From Thermoanaerobaculales bacterium (GTDB lineage: Bacteria > Acidobacteriota > Thermoanaerobaculia > Thermoanaerobaculales > Sulfomarinibacteraceae): a stretch of DNA of 10,303 nt. The notes below the pieces were generated by a model that was not told the origin of the DNA, ran no database searches, and was given only the letters and a program-made list of their open reading frames with translations. The position numbers and the translations under genes are program-made. The stretch is taken from NCBI GenBank assembly GCA_025456385.1, contig JALOKS010000070.1, positions 1 to 10,303 on the forward strand. Direction: 5' to 3'. Within the stretch, counting starts at the first letter, position 1. Each line of letters starts with the position of its first letter. Shown piece by piece: positions 1 to 5,979 of this stretch.

Positions 1-22
1 TTCCGCCCACCCGTCCCTTCCG

Positions 23-81
23 GATCTCGGATCTCGGATTTCGGATCTCCACCCGCCCGCCCGGCTCGCGGGACGGATGCC
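23..81 (+). repeat. GATCTCG heptamer array plus GC-rich core
   Basis: Four contiguous heptamers of GATCTCG type (23-50, two single-base variants) are followed by a GC-rich block. Its segment 56-81 matches 7871-7896 at 22 of 26 positions by my count, including CCCGCCCGGC and GGGACGG. No second, inverted arm is visible before epmA, so this is a partial element or one whose other arm has decayed. Confidence 0.7.
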
Positions 82-114
82 GGGAGGGTAGTGGGGAACT
101 CAAAACAGATACCT

Positions 115-120
115 CATAAT
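115..120 (+). promoter_or_regulatory. Possible -10 box for epmA
   Basis: CATAAT matches TATAAT at five of six positions and would place transcription start about 22 nt before the ATG at 149. No convincing -35 is seen. The Shine-Dalgarno is weak at best (GGGG around 138-141). Confidence 0.35.
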
Positions 121-148
121 CCAACACTGTCTTCTGCGGGGCGCTCCC

Positions 149-1012
149 ATGGCCTCGGCGCGTGACGACTGGCGGCCGACGGGCTCGTTGGAGGCGCTGC
201 GCCGGCGCGCGGAGATGCTGGCGACGGTCCGCTCCTTCTTCGCCGCGCGCGACGTGCTCGAGGTCGAGACGCCGCTGCTCGCCGCGGCCCCGGTCACCGA
301 CCTCCACCTCCACGCCCTGAGCTGCCGCTACCGCGGCCCCGGCGCCGACGAGGGCCGCCGCCACAACCCCGAGTTCACGATCCTCGAGTGGTACCGGCCG
401 GGCTGGGACCACCGCCGGTTGATGGAGGAGATCGACGAGCTGCTGGCCGTGGTCCTCGGCACCGGCCCCGGCGAGCGCCTGAGCTACGCCGAGGCCTTCC
501 TCCGCCACGCCGGCCTCGACCCCCACGCCGAGCCCGAGGGCCGGCTCCGCGAGCGCGTCGCGGCTCTCGGCGTGCCCTCGGTCGCCGAGCTCGGGCGCGA
601 CGACCTGCTCGACCTCCTGCTCAGCCACCTCGTCGAGCCGCGCCTCGGCCACTGCCAGCCGAGCTTCGTCGTCGACTACCCGGCCTCGCAGGCCGCCCTC
701 GCCCGGGTCCGCCCCGGGTCACCCCCGCTCGCCGAACGCTTCGAGGTCTTCGTCGAGGGCCTCGAGCTCGCCAACGGCTACCACGAGCTCGTCGACGCCG
801 CCGCCCAGCGCCGCCGCTTCGAGGCCGACCTCGAGGCCCGCCGGCGCGAGGGCCTGCCCGCCGTGCCGATCGACGAGCGCCTGCTCGCCGCCCTCGAGCA
901 CGGCCTCCCCGCCTGCGCCGGAGTCGCCCTCGGCCTCGACCGCCTGCTCATGCTCGCCCTCGGCAGCCGCGACATCGCCGAGGTCGTCGCCTTTCCCATC
1001 GGCAGGGCGTAG
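149..1012 (+). CDS. epmA: EpmA-like lysyl-tRNA synthetase paralogue with motif 2 deleted
   Basis: The 287-residue product aligns end to end with EpmA (PoxA/GenX), the class II LysRS paralogue that attaches beta-lysine to elongation factor P. Matching landmarks are the N-terminal helix and FFAARDVLEVETPLL (about residues 30-44), APVTD (47-51), HNPEFTILEWYRPG (72-85), FEVFVEGLELANGYHEL (198-214) and motif 3 GVALGLDR (258-265). Compared with E. coli EpmA (325 residues, from memory), about 37 residues are missing between RGPG (63-66) and GRRHNPEF (69-76). The lost block normally carries the lysine-binding SPE segment and motif 2 (FRNEE), which contacts ATP. The frame stays open across the junction. 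The enzyme is therefore probably inactive, altered, or an assembly artefact. The ATG at 149 matches the family N-terminus; a CATAAT box lies at 115-120. No efp or epmB is in the window. Confidence 0.85.
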   Translation: MASARDDWRPTGSLEALRRRAEMLATVRSFFAARDVLEVETPLLAAAPVTDLHLHALSCRYRGPGADEGRRHNPEFTILEWYRPGWDHRRLMEEIDELLAVVLGTGPGERLSYAEAFLRHAGLDPHAEPEGRLRERVAALGVPSVAELGRDDLLDLLLSHLVEPRLGHCQPSFVVDYPASQAALARVRPGSPPLAERFEVFVEGLELANGYHELVDAAAQRRRFEADLEARRREGLPAVPIDERLLAALEHGLPACAGVALGLDRLLMLALGSRDIAEVVAFPIGRA

Positions 1013-1035
1013 CAGGGAGCACCCGCCCGCCCGCG

Positions 1036-1064
1036 CGACGAGATGCGAGATACGAGATGCGAGG
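1036..1064 (-). repeat. Left heptamer array (CGAGATR)3
   Basis: Three exact 7-nt units lie at 1039-1045, 1046-1052 and 1053-1059, with partial units on both sides. Units are CGAGATG or CGAGATA. They are the reverse complement of the array at 1594-1628. The block ACCCGCCCGCCCG just before (1021-1033) also follows the array at the window start (51-63). The array lies 24 nt after the epmA stop codon. Confidence 0.85.
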
Positions 1065-1117
1065 CCGCCCAGCCGCCCGGATAAGGGATTCGAGACCAAG
1101 AAAGCAGATCGACGCGA

Positions 1118-1525
1118 TCAGTCGCCGAAATCGTACTCCGCTGAGTCCTCTCGAACCGAGAGGTGTCGGTCATCCACAGATCGTCTGAATCCTCCCAGAG
1201 CTCTCCCCAATTCATCAATTCTCGAGTGCAGATCGTGGAACAAGCGCTCGTCTGTCAGTGATCCAGTTTCGTGCAGAGTCTCGAGGTGATCGAGCGTCTC
1301 GTCGCACGATGCGTGGGCGATGACCAAGAAACGAATGAAGTCATGTTTGTAAGAGCGCCTGCCGTAGCCCTCGACGATGTTCGATCTCACAGATTTGATG
1401 GCGCGTCGTATTTGGGAGCCTTCCTCATACATTTCGTGCCTGGGAAGGGCGGTGATCGTCATGTGGTGGATTTCCACCGAGAGATCTCGTGCCATCTGCC
1501 AGACTTTCAAACTTCTGTAACTCAT
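1118..1525 (-). CDS. Four-helix-bundle protein (S23 / 23S rRNA intervening-sequence protein family)
   Basis: The roughly 135-residue product has the hallmarks of the four-helix-bundle family (TIGR02436/PF05635): SYRSLKVWQMARDL near the N-terminus, LPRHEMYEEGSQIRRAIKSV in the middle, then NIVEGYGRR, FIRFLVIAHASCDE and a C-terminal helix with LDHLETL. Relatives are encoded within 23S rRNA intervening sequences, and the related Avd proteins assist the reverse transcriptase of diversity-generating retroelements; the role of stand-alone copies is unknown. I chose the ATG at 1525 because the family usually starts just before the SYRSLKVW motif. A TTG at 1537 in the same frame is possible and would lie 8 nt after a TATTAT box. 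GC content is visibly lower than in the neighbours, suggesting acquisition. Inverted (CGAGATR) heptamer arrays lie on both sides. It is the only - strand gene before the far right edge. Confidence 0.85.
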   Translation of the reverse strand: MSYRSLKVWQMARDLSVEIHHMTITALPRHEMYEEGSQIRRAIKSVRSNIVEGYGRRSYKHDFIRFLVIAHASCDETLDHLETLHETGSLTDERLFHDLHSRIDELGRALGGFRRSVDDRHLSVREDSAEYDFGD

Positions 1526-1545
1526 GCTCCGGCCCAACCAACTTC

Positions 1546-1551
1546 ATAATA
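1546..1551 (-). promoter_or_regulatory. Possible -10 box for the four-helix-bundle gene
   Basis: On the - strand TATTAT (1551 to 1546) lies 20 nt before the ATG at 1525 and 8 nt before the alternative TTG at 1537. A -35 is not obvious. Confidence 0.4.
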
Positions 1552-1593
1552 CAAGCCGCCAGAGGCCAAGGTCCCACCCCACCAGATGCCTCC

Positions 1594-1628
1594 CATCTCG
1601 TATCTCGTATCTCGCATCTCGCATCTCG
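1594..1628 (+). repeat. Right heptamer array (YATCTCG)5
   Basis: Five uninterrupted 7-nt units, each CATCTCG or TATCTCG. As reverse complement they pair with 1039-1059 at 20 of 21 positions in the best register. The sequence before it, CCACCCCACC (1574-1583), recurs at 2458-2467 and, inverted, at 7952-7961. The array ends 15 nt before the -10 box of the downstream CinA-like gene. Confidence 0.87.
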
Positions 1629-1643
1629 GCACCTCGAGCGGGC

Positions 1644-1649
1644 TATACT
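1644..1649 (+). promoter_or_regulatory. -10 box of a probable leaderless promoter (CinA-like gene)
   Basis: GGGCTATACT contains TATACT, which ends 8 nt before the ATG at 1658. There is no room for a Shine-Dalgarno, so transcription probably starts at or next to the start codon. The GCTA lead-in recurs before 4732 and at 5859-5866. Confidence 0.5.
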
Positions 1650-1657
1650 TCCCGTCC

Positions 1658-2386
1658 ATGACCACCGCAGCCGCGATCATCATCGGCGACGAGATCCTGA
1701 GCGGGAAGTTCCGCGACGAGAACACGCCGCTGCTGATCGACCTCATGGCCGAGCTCGGCGTCGAGCTCCAGCGGATCAGCGTCATCGGCGACGACTGCGC
1801 GACGATCGCCGCCGAGGTCGCGTCCTGCGCCGCCCGCTTCGACGTGGTCCTGACCTCGGGCGGCATCGGCCCCACCCACGACGACTGCACGGTGCGCGGG
1901 GTGGCCGCGGCCTTCGCCCTCGGGGTCGAGGTGCACCCGGAGCTCGAGGCGATGATCCGCGGTTACTGGCGGGACCGCTTCACCCCGGCCGCCCTGCGCA
2001 TGGCGGAGGTGCCGGCGGGCAGCCGCCTGCTGGCCGGCGGCGACGGCCTGCTGCCGCTCATCGTCTGCCGCAACGTCTACCTCTTCCCCGGAGTGCCGCG
2101 GCTCTTCTCAGCCAAGCTGCCGAGCCTGCGCCGCGAGCTCAAGGGCGCCGTCAAGGTCCTCAACGGGCTCTACCTGCGGTCGGACGAGAGCCGCATCGCG
2201 CCGCTTCTCGACCGGGTGGTGGCGGAGTTCCCCGAGGTCAAGATCGGCTCCTACCCCCGCTTCGGGGAAACCGAGTTCCGGGTCTGGATCAGCCTCGAGT
2301 GCGTGGACGGGGCGCGCGTGGCGGCGGCTGTCGAGCGCCTGCTCGAACTGCTGCCCGCCGAGGACGTCGTGCGCGTCGACCGCTGA
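1658..2386 (+). CDS. CinA/MoCF-type molybdopterin-binding domain protein (COG1058-like)
   Basis: The 242-residue product is a stand-alone MoaB/Mog-like (MoCF) domain of the CinA N-terminal family. IIIGDEILSGKFRDEN (residues 7-22) matches the family start. TSGGIGPTHDD (66-76) is the diagnostic loop of the molybdopterin/nucleotide-binding fold, and LFPGVP (142-147) the conserved loop before the last part of the domain. The C-terminal part (GSYPRFGETEFRVWISLE) resembles the extension found in COG1058 proteins and in the MPTb domain of eukaryotic FAD synthase. The C-terminal PncC/CinA amidohydrolase domain is absent, so NMN deamidase activity is not expected. Pyrophosphatase-type activity on ADP-ribose or FAD is known for some relatives; the substrate here cannot be told. 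The ATG at 1658 is preferred over upstream starts, which would translate the heptamer array. A TATACT box ends 8 nt before it, so the mRNA is probably leaderless. Confidence 0.85.
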   Translation: MTTAAAIIIGDEILSGKFRDENTPLLIDLMAELGVELQRISVIGDDCATIAAEVASCAARFDVVLTSGGIGPTHDDCTVRGVAAAFALGVEVHPELEAMIRGYWRDRFTPAALRMAEVPAGSRLLAGGDGLLPLIVCRNVYLFPGVPRLFSAKLPSLRRELKGAVKVLNGLYLRSDESRIAPLLDRVVAEFPEVKIGSYPRFGETEFRVWISLECVDGARVAAAVERLLELLPAEDVVRVDR

Positions 2387-2418
2387 AGAAGAAGAGAGCG
2401 ACGCTGAGGTCGAAGTTC

Positions 2419-2530
2419 TGAATTTTGAACTGTGAATTCTCGATTGTGAGTTCCCGTCCACCCCACCCGAGCGCGGGGAAGCGGGTGGGCATTGAAAATT
2501 CAAAATTCAATATTCAAAATTCAAAATCAA
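2419..2530. repeat. Inverted TGAATTN heptamer element around a GC-rich hairpin core
   Basis: The left arm has five contiguous 7-nt units of TGAATTN type at 2419-2453 (degenerate at the fourth). The right arm has the reverse complement, mainly AAATTCA, in phase at 2496-2523 with degenerate units on each side. The core holds the stem CCCACCCG (2462-2469) / CGGGTGGG (2482-2489). The element fills most of the 160-nt gap between the CinA-like and synthetase genes. It is AT-rich in its arms, in strong contrast with the genes. Confidence 0.88.
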
Positions 2531-2546
2531 GAGTTCGTCCGCCGGA

Positions 2547-4553
2547 ATGGCCAGCGGACCTCCCAGGTTGGACGCTCCATCGATGAGCACTCAGAGGATC
2601 GATCCGCAGATGGCTCGATGGATCAACTTCGTCGAGGACCTGCGGCGGCGGCCGGAGACCCCTTTTGCCGAGCAGTGGCAGCGCTTCAGCGCGCTCTCCG
2701 CCGACCGCGACCCGGCGGCGCCGCCGCTGCCGGCCTGGCTGCCCGACCCGGAGCGCCTCGCGCGCGCCAACCTGAGCGCGCTCGCGCGCGAGCTCGGGCT
2801 GCCCGACTACCACGCGCTCCACCGCTGGAGCGTCGAGCATCGGGCCGAGTTCTGGCGGCGGACGATCGCCCGGCTCGGCATCGCCTTCGCGCGCGAGCCC
2901 GAGGCGACCCTCGACCTCGCGGCCGGCCCGTTGCAGCCGCGCTGGCTGCCCGGAGCCCGGCTCAACATCGTCGACTCCTGCTTCCGCCCGCCGGCCTGCA
3001 CGGTCGCGGCCGTCGTCGGCCGCGAGGGCAGCGAGGACCTCGACCTCGTCAGCTACGGCGAGCTCGAGGCGCTCGTCAACCGGGTCGCGGGCGGGCTCGT
3101 CGCGAAGGGCTTCCGCCCTGGCGACGCGATCGCCCTCTACATGCCGATGACCCTCGAGTGCATCGCCGCCTACCTCGGCGTCATCCGCGCGGGCTGCGCG
3201 GTGGTCTCGATCGCCGACAGCTTCGCCGCCGCCGAGCTCGCGCGGCGGCTCGAGATCGCGGGCGCTGCTGCGGTCATCACCGTCGCGTCCTTCACCCGCG
3301 GCGGGCGCCACATCGCCCTGTACGACACGGTCCGGGAGGCGCGGGCGCCGCGCACCATCGTCCTTCCCGGGCCTGGCGGCGAGGAGCCGGCGCTGCGCGA
3401 CGGCGATCTCCCGTGGAGCGAGCTCCTCGCCGACGCCACCGCCTTCGAGCCGGTTGTCTCCGGCGCGGAGGCCACCACCACCATCCTCTTCTCCTCCGGC
3501 ACCACCGGCGACCCGAAGGCGATCCCCTGGACCCAGGTGACGCCGCTGAAATGCGCGATGGACGCCCACTTCCACCACGACCTCCAGCCCGGAGACGTGG
3601 TCGCCTGGCCGACCAACATCGGCTGGATGATGGGCCCGTGGCTGATCTACGCGACCCTCGTCAACCGCGCCTGCATCGCGGTCTACGAGGGCGTGCCGTC
3701 GGGGCGCGGCTTCGCGGACTTCGTCGCGCGGGCCGGGGTGACCGTCCTCGGCGTCGTGCCCTCGCTCGTCCGCGCCTGGCGCGAGAGCGGGGCCTGCGAG
3801 GGCGTCGACTGGACGCGCATCCGCACCTTCTCCTCGACCGGCGAGCCCTCGAACCGCCGGGACTTCCTGTGGCTGATGAGCCGCAGCGGCTACCGGGCGC
3901 CGGTGATCGAGTACTGCGGCGGCACCGAGATCGGCGGCGGCTACCTCACCGGGACCGTCGTCCAGCCGGCCTCGCCGGCGACCTTCACGACCCCGGCCCT
4001 CGGTCTCGAGGTCGTCGTCCTCGACGGCGAGGGCGAACCGGTCGCAGACGGCGAGGAGGGCGAGCTCTTCCTCGTGCCGCCCTCGATCGGGCTCTCCCAG
4101 CGGCTCCTGAACCGCGACCACGACGCGGTCTACCACGAGGGCTGCCCGCAGGGGCCCGGCGGCGAGCCGCTGCGCCGCCACGGCGACCAGGTGGCGCGGC
4201 TGCCGGGAGGCTTCTTCCGCGCCCAGGGGCGGGCCGACGACACCATGAACCTCGGCGGCATCAAGGTCTCGTCGCTCGAGCTCGAGCGCGTGCTCGCGCA
4301 TCACTCGGCGGTCTCCGAGATCGCCGCGGTGGCGGTGCAGCCGGAGGGCGAGGGAGCCGAAAAGCTCGTGGTCTTCGCGGTCGCGACGGGCGCGGTCGAG
4401 CGCGCGAGCCTGCGCCGCGAGCTCGGCGCGCTGCTCGCGTCCGAGCTCAACCCCCTGTTCAAGATCCACGACCTGGTGGTCGTCGACTCCCTGCCCCGCA
4501 CCGCCTCGGGCAAGCTCACGCGCCGGGAGCTCCGCGCCCGGTACGACGGCTGA
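2547..4553 (+). CDS. AMP-forming acyl/acetyl-CoA synthetase, AAE17/AAE18-like
   Basis: This 668-residue ANL-superfamily ligase activates a carboxylate to an acyl-AMP and then an acyl-CoA. The P-loop ILFSSGTTGDPK begins at residue 313. YCGGTEIGG starts at 456, the ribose-binding Asp is in RRHGD (D547), the conserved Arg is in GRADDT (R562), and the catalytic Lys is in ASGKLTRREL (K656). The extended N-terminus (LPDYHALHRWS..FW, then WLPGARLNIVDSCF) puts it near acetyl-CoA synthetases. The segments SIADSFAAAEL, IPWTQVTPLK, WPTNIGWMMGPWL and GRADDTMNLGGIKVSS closely match, from memory, the plant peroxisomal AAE17/AAE18 group. The substrate is unknown: acetate, another short acid or an aryl/indole acid are all possible. 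The ATG at 2547 gives the longest frame; an in-frame ATG at 2583 is a reasonable alternative, since neither has a clear Shine-Dalgarno. The stop codon runs into an inverted repeat. Confidence 0.9.
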   Translation: MASGPPRLDAPSMSTQRIDPQMARWINFVEDLRRRPETPFAEQWQRFSALSADRDPAAPPLPAWLPDPERLARANLSALARELGLPDYHALHRWSVEHRAEFWRRTIARLGIAFAREPEATLDLAAGPLQPRWLPGARLNIVDSCFRPPACTVAAVVGREGSEDLDLVSYGELEALVNRVAGGLVAKGFRPGDAIALYMPMTLECIAAYLGVIRAGCAVVSIADSFAAAELARRLEIAGAAAVITVASFTRGGRHIALYDTVREARAPRTIVLPGPGGEEPALRDGDLPWSELLADATAFEPVVSGAEATTTILFSSGTTGDPKAIPWTQVTPLKCAMDAHFHHDLQPGDVVAWPTNIGWMMGPWLIYATLVNRACIAVYEGVPSGRGFADFVARAGVTVLGVVPSLVRAWRESGACEGVDWTRIRTFSSTGEPSNRRDFLWLMSRSGYRAPVIEYCGGTEIGGGYLTGTVVQPASPATFTTPALGLEVVVLDGEGEPVADGEEGELFLVPPSIGLSQRLLNRDHDAVYHEGCPQGPGGEPLRRHGDQVARLPGGFFRAQGRADDTMNLGGIKVSSLELERVLAHHSAVSEIAAVAVQPEGEGAEKLVVFAVATGAVERASLRRELGALLASELNPLFKIHDLVVVDSLPRTASGKLTRRELRARYDG

Positions 4554-4710
4554 CCACGGAGACACAGAGGATCACAGAGCCGCCCAGAGACTTCGGACAT
4601 GGAGCACACCGGTTGACTGCAGGGTCACGATACCTCAGCCCCTCGACCTTCCGGGGCGCCCCTCGAAAAAACCTCCGTGTATCCTCTGTGGCTCCGTGCC
4701 TCTGTGGTTC
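4553..4710. repeat. Inverted octamer-period element CACRGAG / CTCYGTG
   Basis: The left arm has CACGGAG at 4555, CACAGAG at 4563 and CACAGAG at 4573. The right arm has CTCCGTG at 4673 and CTCTGTG, CTCCGTG and CTCTGTG at 4684, 4692 and 4700, exactly 8 nt apart. The GAT between the last two left units is mirrored by ATC in the right arm. The left arm begins at the last base of the synthetase stop codon. The interior (4580-4672) has no gene and contains the palindrome GGGGCGCCCC at 4653-4662. Confidence 0.87.
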
Positions 4711-4719
4711 AACAGATGC

Positions 4720-4725
4720 TACGCT
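4720..4725 (+). promoter_or_regulatory. -10-like box of a probable leaderless promoter (DSD1-type gene)
   Basis: GCTACGCT contains TACGCT, ending 6 nt before the GTG at 4732. The layout is like that at 1644-1658. There is no Shine-Dalgarno. Confidence 0.4.
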
Positions 4726-4731
4726 GGCGGC

Positions 4732-5850
4732 GTGCTGATCAGTGACCTCCCGACGCCCTGCGCGCTCGTGGACCTCGAGCAGCTCGAGCGCAACGTGCGG
4801 CGGATCGCCGACAAGGCGCGGCGGCTCGGGGTCCGCCTGCGCCCCCACGTCAAAACCCACAAGTGCGTCGAGATCGCGCGCATCCAGACCGATCTCCACT
4901 TCGGCGGCGTCACGGTCTCGACCCTGGCCGAGGCGCACGCCTTCGCGGCCGCCGGCTTCACCGACATCACCTACGCGGTGCCGATCGCACCGCAGAAGAT
5001 CGCCGAGGCCGCCGACCTCCACTGCGAGATCGACGTCCTGAACCTCCTCGTCGACCACTCCGACACGGTGCGGGCAATCGAGGAGACCGCCGCGTCGCGC
5101 GGCCTCGTGCTGCCGGTCTTCCTCGAGATCGACTGCGGCGGCGGGCGCTCCGGCATTCATCCCGACGACGAACGGGTCGAGCAGCTGGCGCGCCGCATGT
5201 TCGAAGCCGACTCGATCGAGTTCCGCGGCCTGCTCACCCACGCCGGCCACGCCTACCGCGCGCGCAGCCGCAGCGAGGCCTTCGAGGTCGCCTGCGAGGA
5301 GCGCAACCTGATGACCGCCCTCGCTGCCCAGCTGCGCGACCTCGGAGCCCCGGTGGTCGAGCTCAGCGTCGGCTCGACGCCGGGAATGCGGGCGATCGAC
5401 GACCTCAGCGGCATCACCGAGGTCCGGCCCGGCAACTACGCTTTCTACGACGCCACCCAGGCCGCCATCGGCAGCTGCGAGCTCGACGAGGTCGCCTTCT
5501 CGGTTCTGGCCACGGTGATCAGCGTCCAGCCGGAGTACGGGCGGGCGGTGATCGATGCCGGAGCCCTCGCTCTGAGCCGGGACCCCGGTCCGGTCCACGT
5601 CGACCCGGACTGCGGTTTCGGCCGCCCGGTGGCGGTCGAGGACCAGCACCCGCTTCCGGGCCTGCGCCTCAGCGCGCTCGCCCAGGAGCACGGCACGCTT
5701 GCCGGACCGGGTATCGAGGCCCTGCGCCCCGGCACCCTGCTGCGCATCCTGCCCAACCACTCCTGCCTCGCCGCCGCCTGCTTCGACCGCTACCACGTGC
5801 TGCGGGGCAGCGAGGTCGTCGACGAGTGGCGTCCCGTCCGCGGGTGGTAG
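4732..5850 (+). CDS. DSD1-type PLP enzyme (D-serine dehydratase / D-threonine aldolase family)
   Basis: The 372-residue fold-type III PLP protein has an alanine-racemase-like N-terminal barrel and a C-terminal D-serine dehydratase-like domain. LPTPCALVDLEQLERN is the typical family start, and RPHVKTHK contains the Schiff-base Lys (K41). EIDCGGGRSGI and LLTHAGHAY follow as barrel motifs, and VGSTPGMR is the phosphate-binding segment. PNHSC near the end (H343, C345) corresponds to the Zn-binding His/Cys pair of eukaryotic D-serine dehydratase. D-threonine aldolases carry His/Asp in that place, so a D-serine dehydratase-like activity is the better inference. It would act on D-serine or D-threonine in the cytoplasm. 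The GTG at 4732 is the only start that fits the family; a TACGCT box ends 6 nt before it, suggesting leaderless translation. Upstream is an inverted octamer repeat; parE follows after 129 nt. Confidence 0.87.
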   Translation: MLISDLPTPCALVDLEQLERNVRRIADKARRLGVRLRPHVKTHKCVEIARIQTDLHFGGVTVSTLAEAHAFAAAGFTDITYAVPIAPQKIAEAADLHCEIDVLNLLVDHSDTVRAIEETAASRGLVLPVFLEIDCGGGRSGIHPDDERVEQLARRMFEADSIEFRGLLTHAGHAYRARSRSEAFEVACEERNLMTALAAQLRDLGAPVVELSVGSTPGMRAIDDLSGITEVRPGNYAFYDATQAAIGSCELDEVAFSVLATVISVQPEYGRAVIDAGALALSRDPGPVHVDPDCGFGRPVAVEDQHPLPGLRLSALAQEHGTLAGPGIEALRPGTLLRILPNHSCLAAACFDRYHVLRGSEVVDEWRPVRGW

Positions 5851-5860
5851 CGCCCTGCGC

Positions 5861-5866
5861 TATGAT
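5861..5866 (+). promoter_or_regulatory. Possible distal -10 box upstream of parE
   Basis: GCGCTATGATGGCGC contains TATGAT, five of six matches to TATAAT, just after the preceding gene ends. A transcript from here would have a leader of about 105 nt before parE. A GTG-initiated 24-codon frame (5879-5953) lies in that leader, but nothing supports its translation. Confidence 0.3.
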
Positions 5867-5940
5867 GGCGCGAGCACGGTGCGTGCGGTCGCGGTCGCAG
5901 CCGGGCCGCCGCCGGACCACGTCGAGCCCCCCGCCAGTGG

Positions 5941-5949
5941 TGTTATTCT
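5941..5949 (+). promoter_or_regulatory. Extended -10 promoter of parE
   Basis: TG at 5941-5942, one spacer base and TATTCT at 5944-5949 form an extended -10. The predicted start near 5956 leaves a leader of about 24 nt that includes the GAGG at 5972-5975. No clear -35 is visible. Confidence 0.42.
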
Positions 5950-5979
5950 CTGAGACGGAAGGGGTGTAACTGAGGCGAA

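Larger units (their letters stand above)
1036..1628 (-). mobile_element. Candidate element: four-helix-bundle gene inside inverted heptamer arrays
   Basis: The four-helix-bundle gene, of lower GC than its surroundings, sits between two arrays of the same heptamer in opposite orientation. RNA from the - strand would carry (CGAGATR)5 before the gene and (YATCTCG)3 after it and could close into a stem around it. This mirrors 23S rRNA intervening sequences, where complementary ends flank the ORF of the same protein family. No transposase, integrase or reverse transcriptase is inside and no target duplication is evident, so mobility is an inference. Confidence 0.35.

Noticed and set aside
1594..1628. 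CRISPR-like array
   Set aside because: Units are 7 nt and contiguous, without spacers, and no cas genes are present.
1036..1628. Insertion sequence with terminal inverted repeats
   Set aside because: No transposase is present and the ends are tandem heptamers rather than a unique terminal repeat; kept only as a low-confidence candidate element.
1586..1657. Upstream ATG at 1586 as start of the CinA-like gene
   Set aside because: It would translate the heptamer array and the -10 box. The family N-terminus begins at the ATG at 1658.
2514..4565. Long open frame on the - strand (683 codons) opposite the acyl-CoA synthetase
   Set aside because: It is a GC-rich antisense shadow with biased composition (runs of Arg, Gly, Ala, Asp, Val) and no family motifs; the + strand frame has all ANL motifs.
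4516..5796. - strand frame of 426 codons opposite the DSD1-type gene, and the + strand extension at 4564-4731
   Set aside because: Antisense shadow. The start of the real gene is fixed at 4732 by family alignment; upstream translation runs through the repeat.
5879..5953. 24-codon GTG frame in the parE leader as a possible leader peptide
   Set aside because: No Shine-Dalgarno, Pro/Ala/Val-rich composition typical of random GC-rich frames, and no attenuator structure seen.
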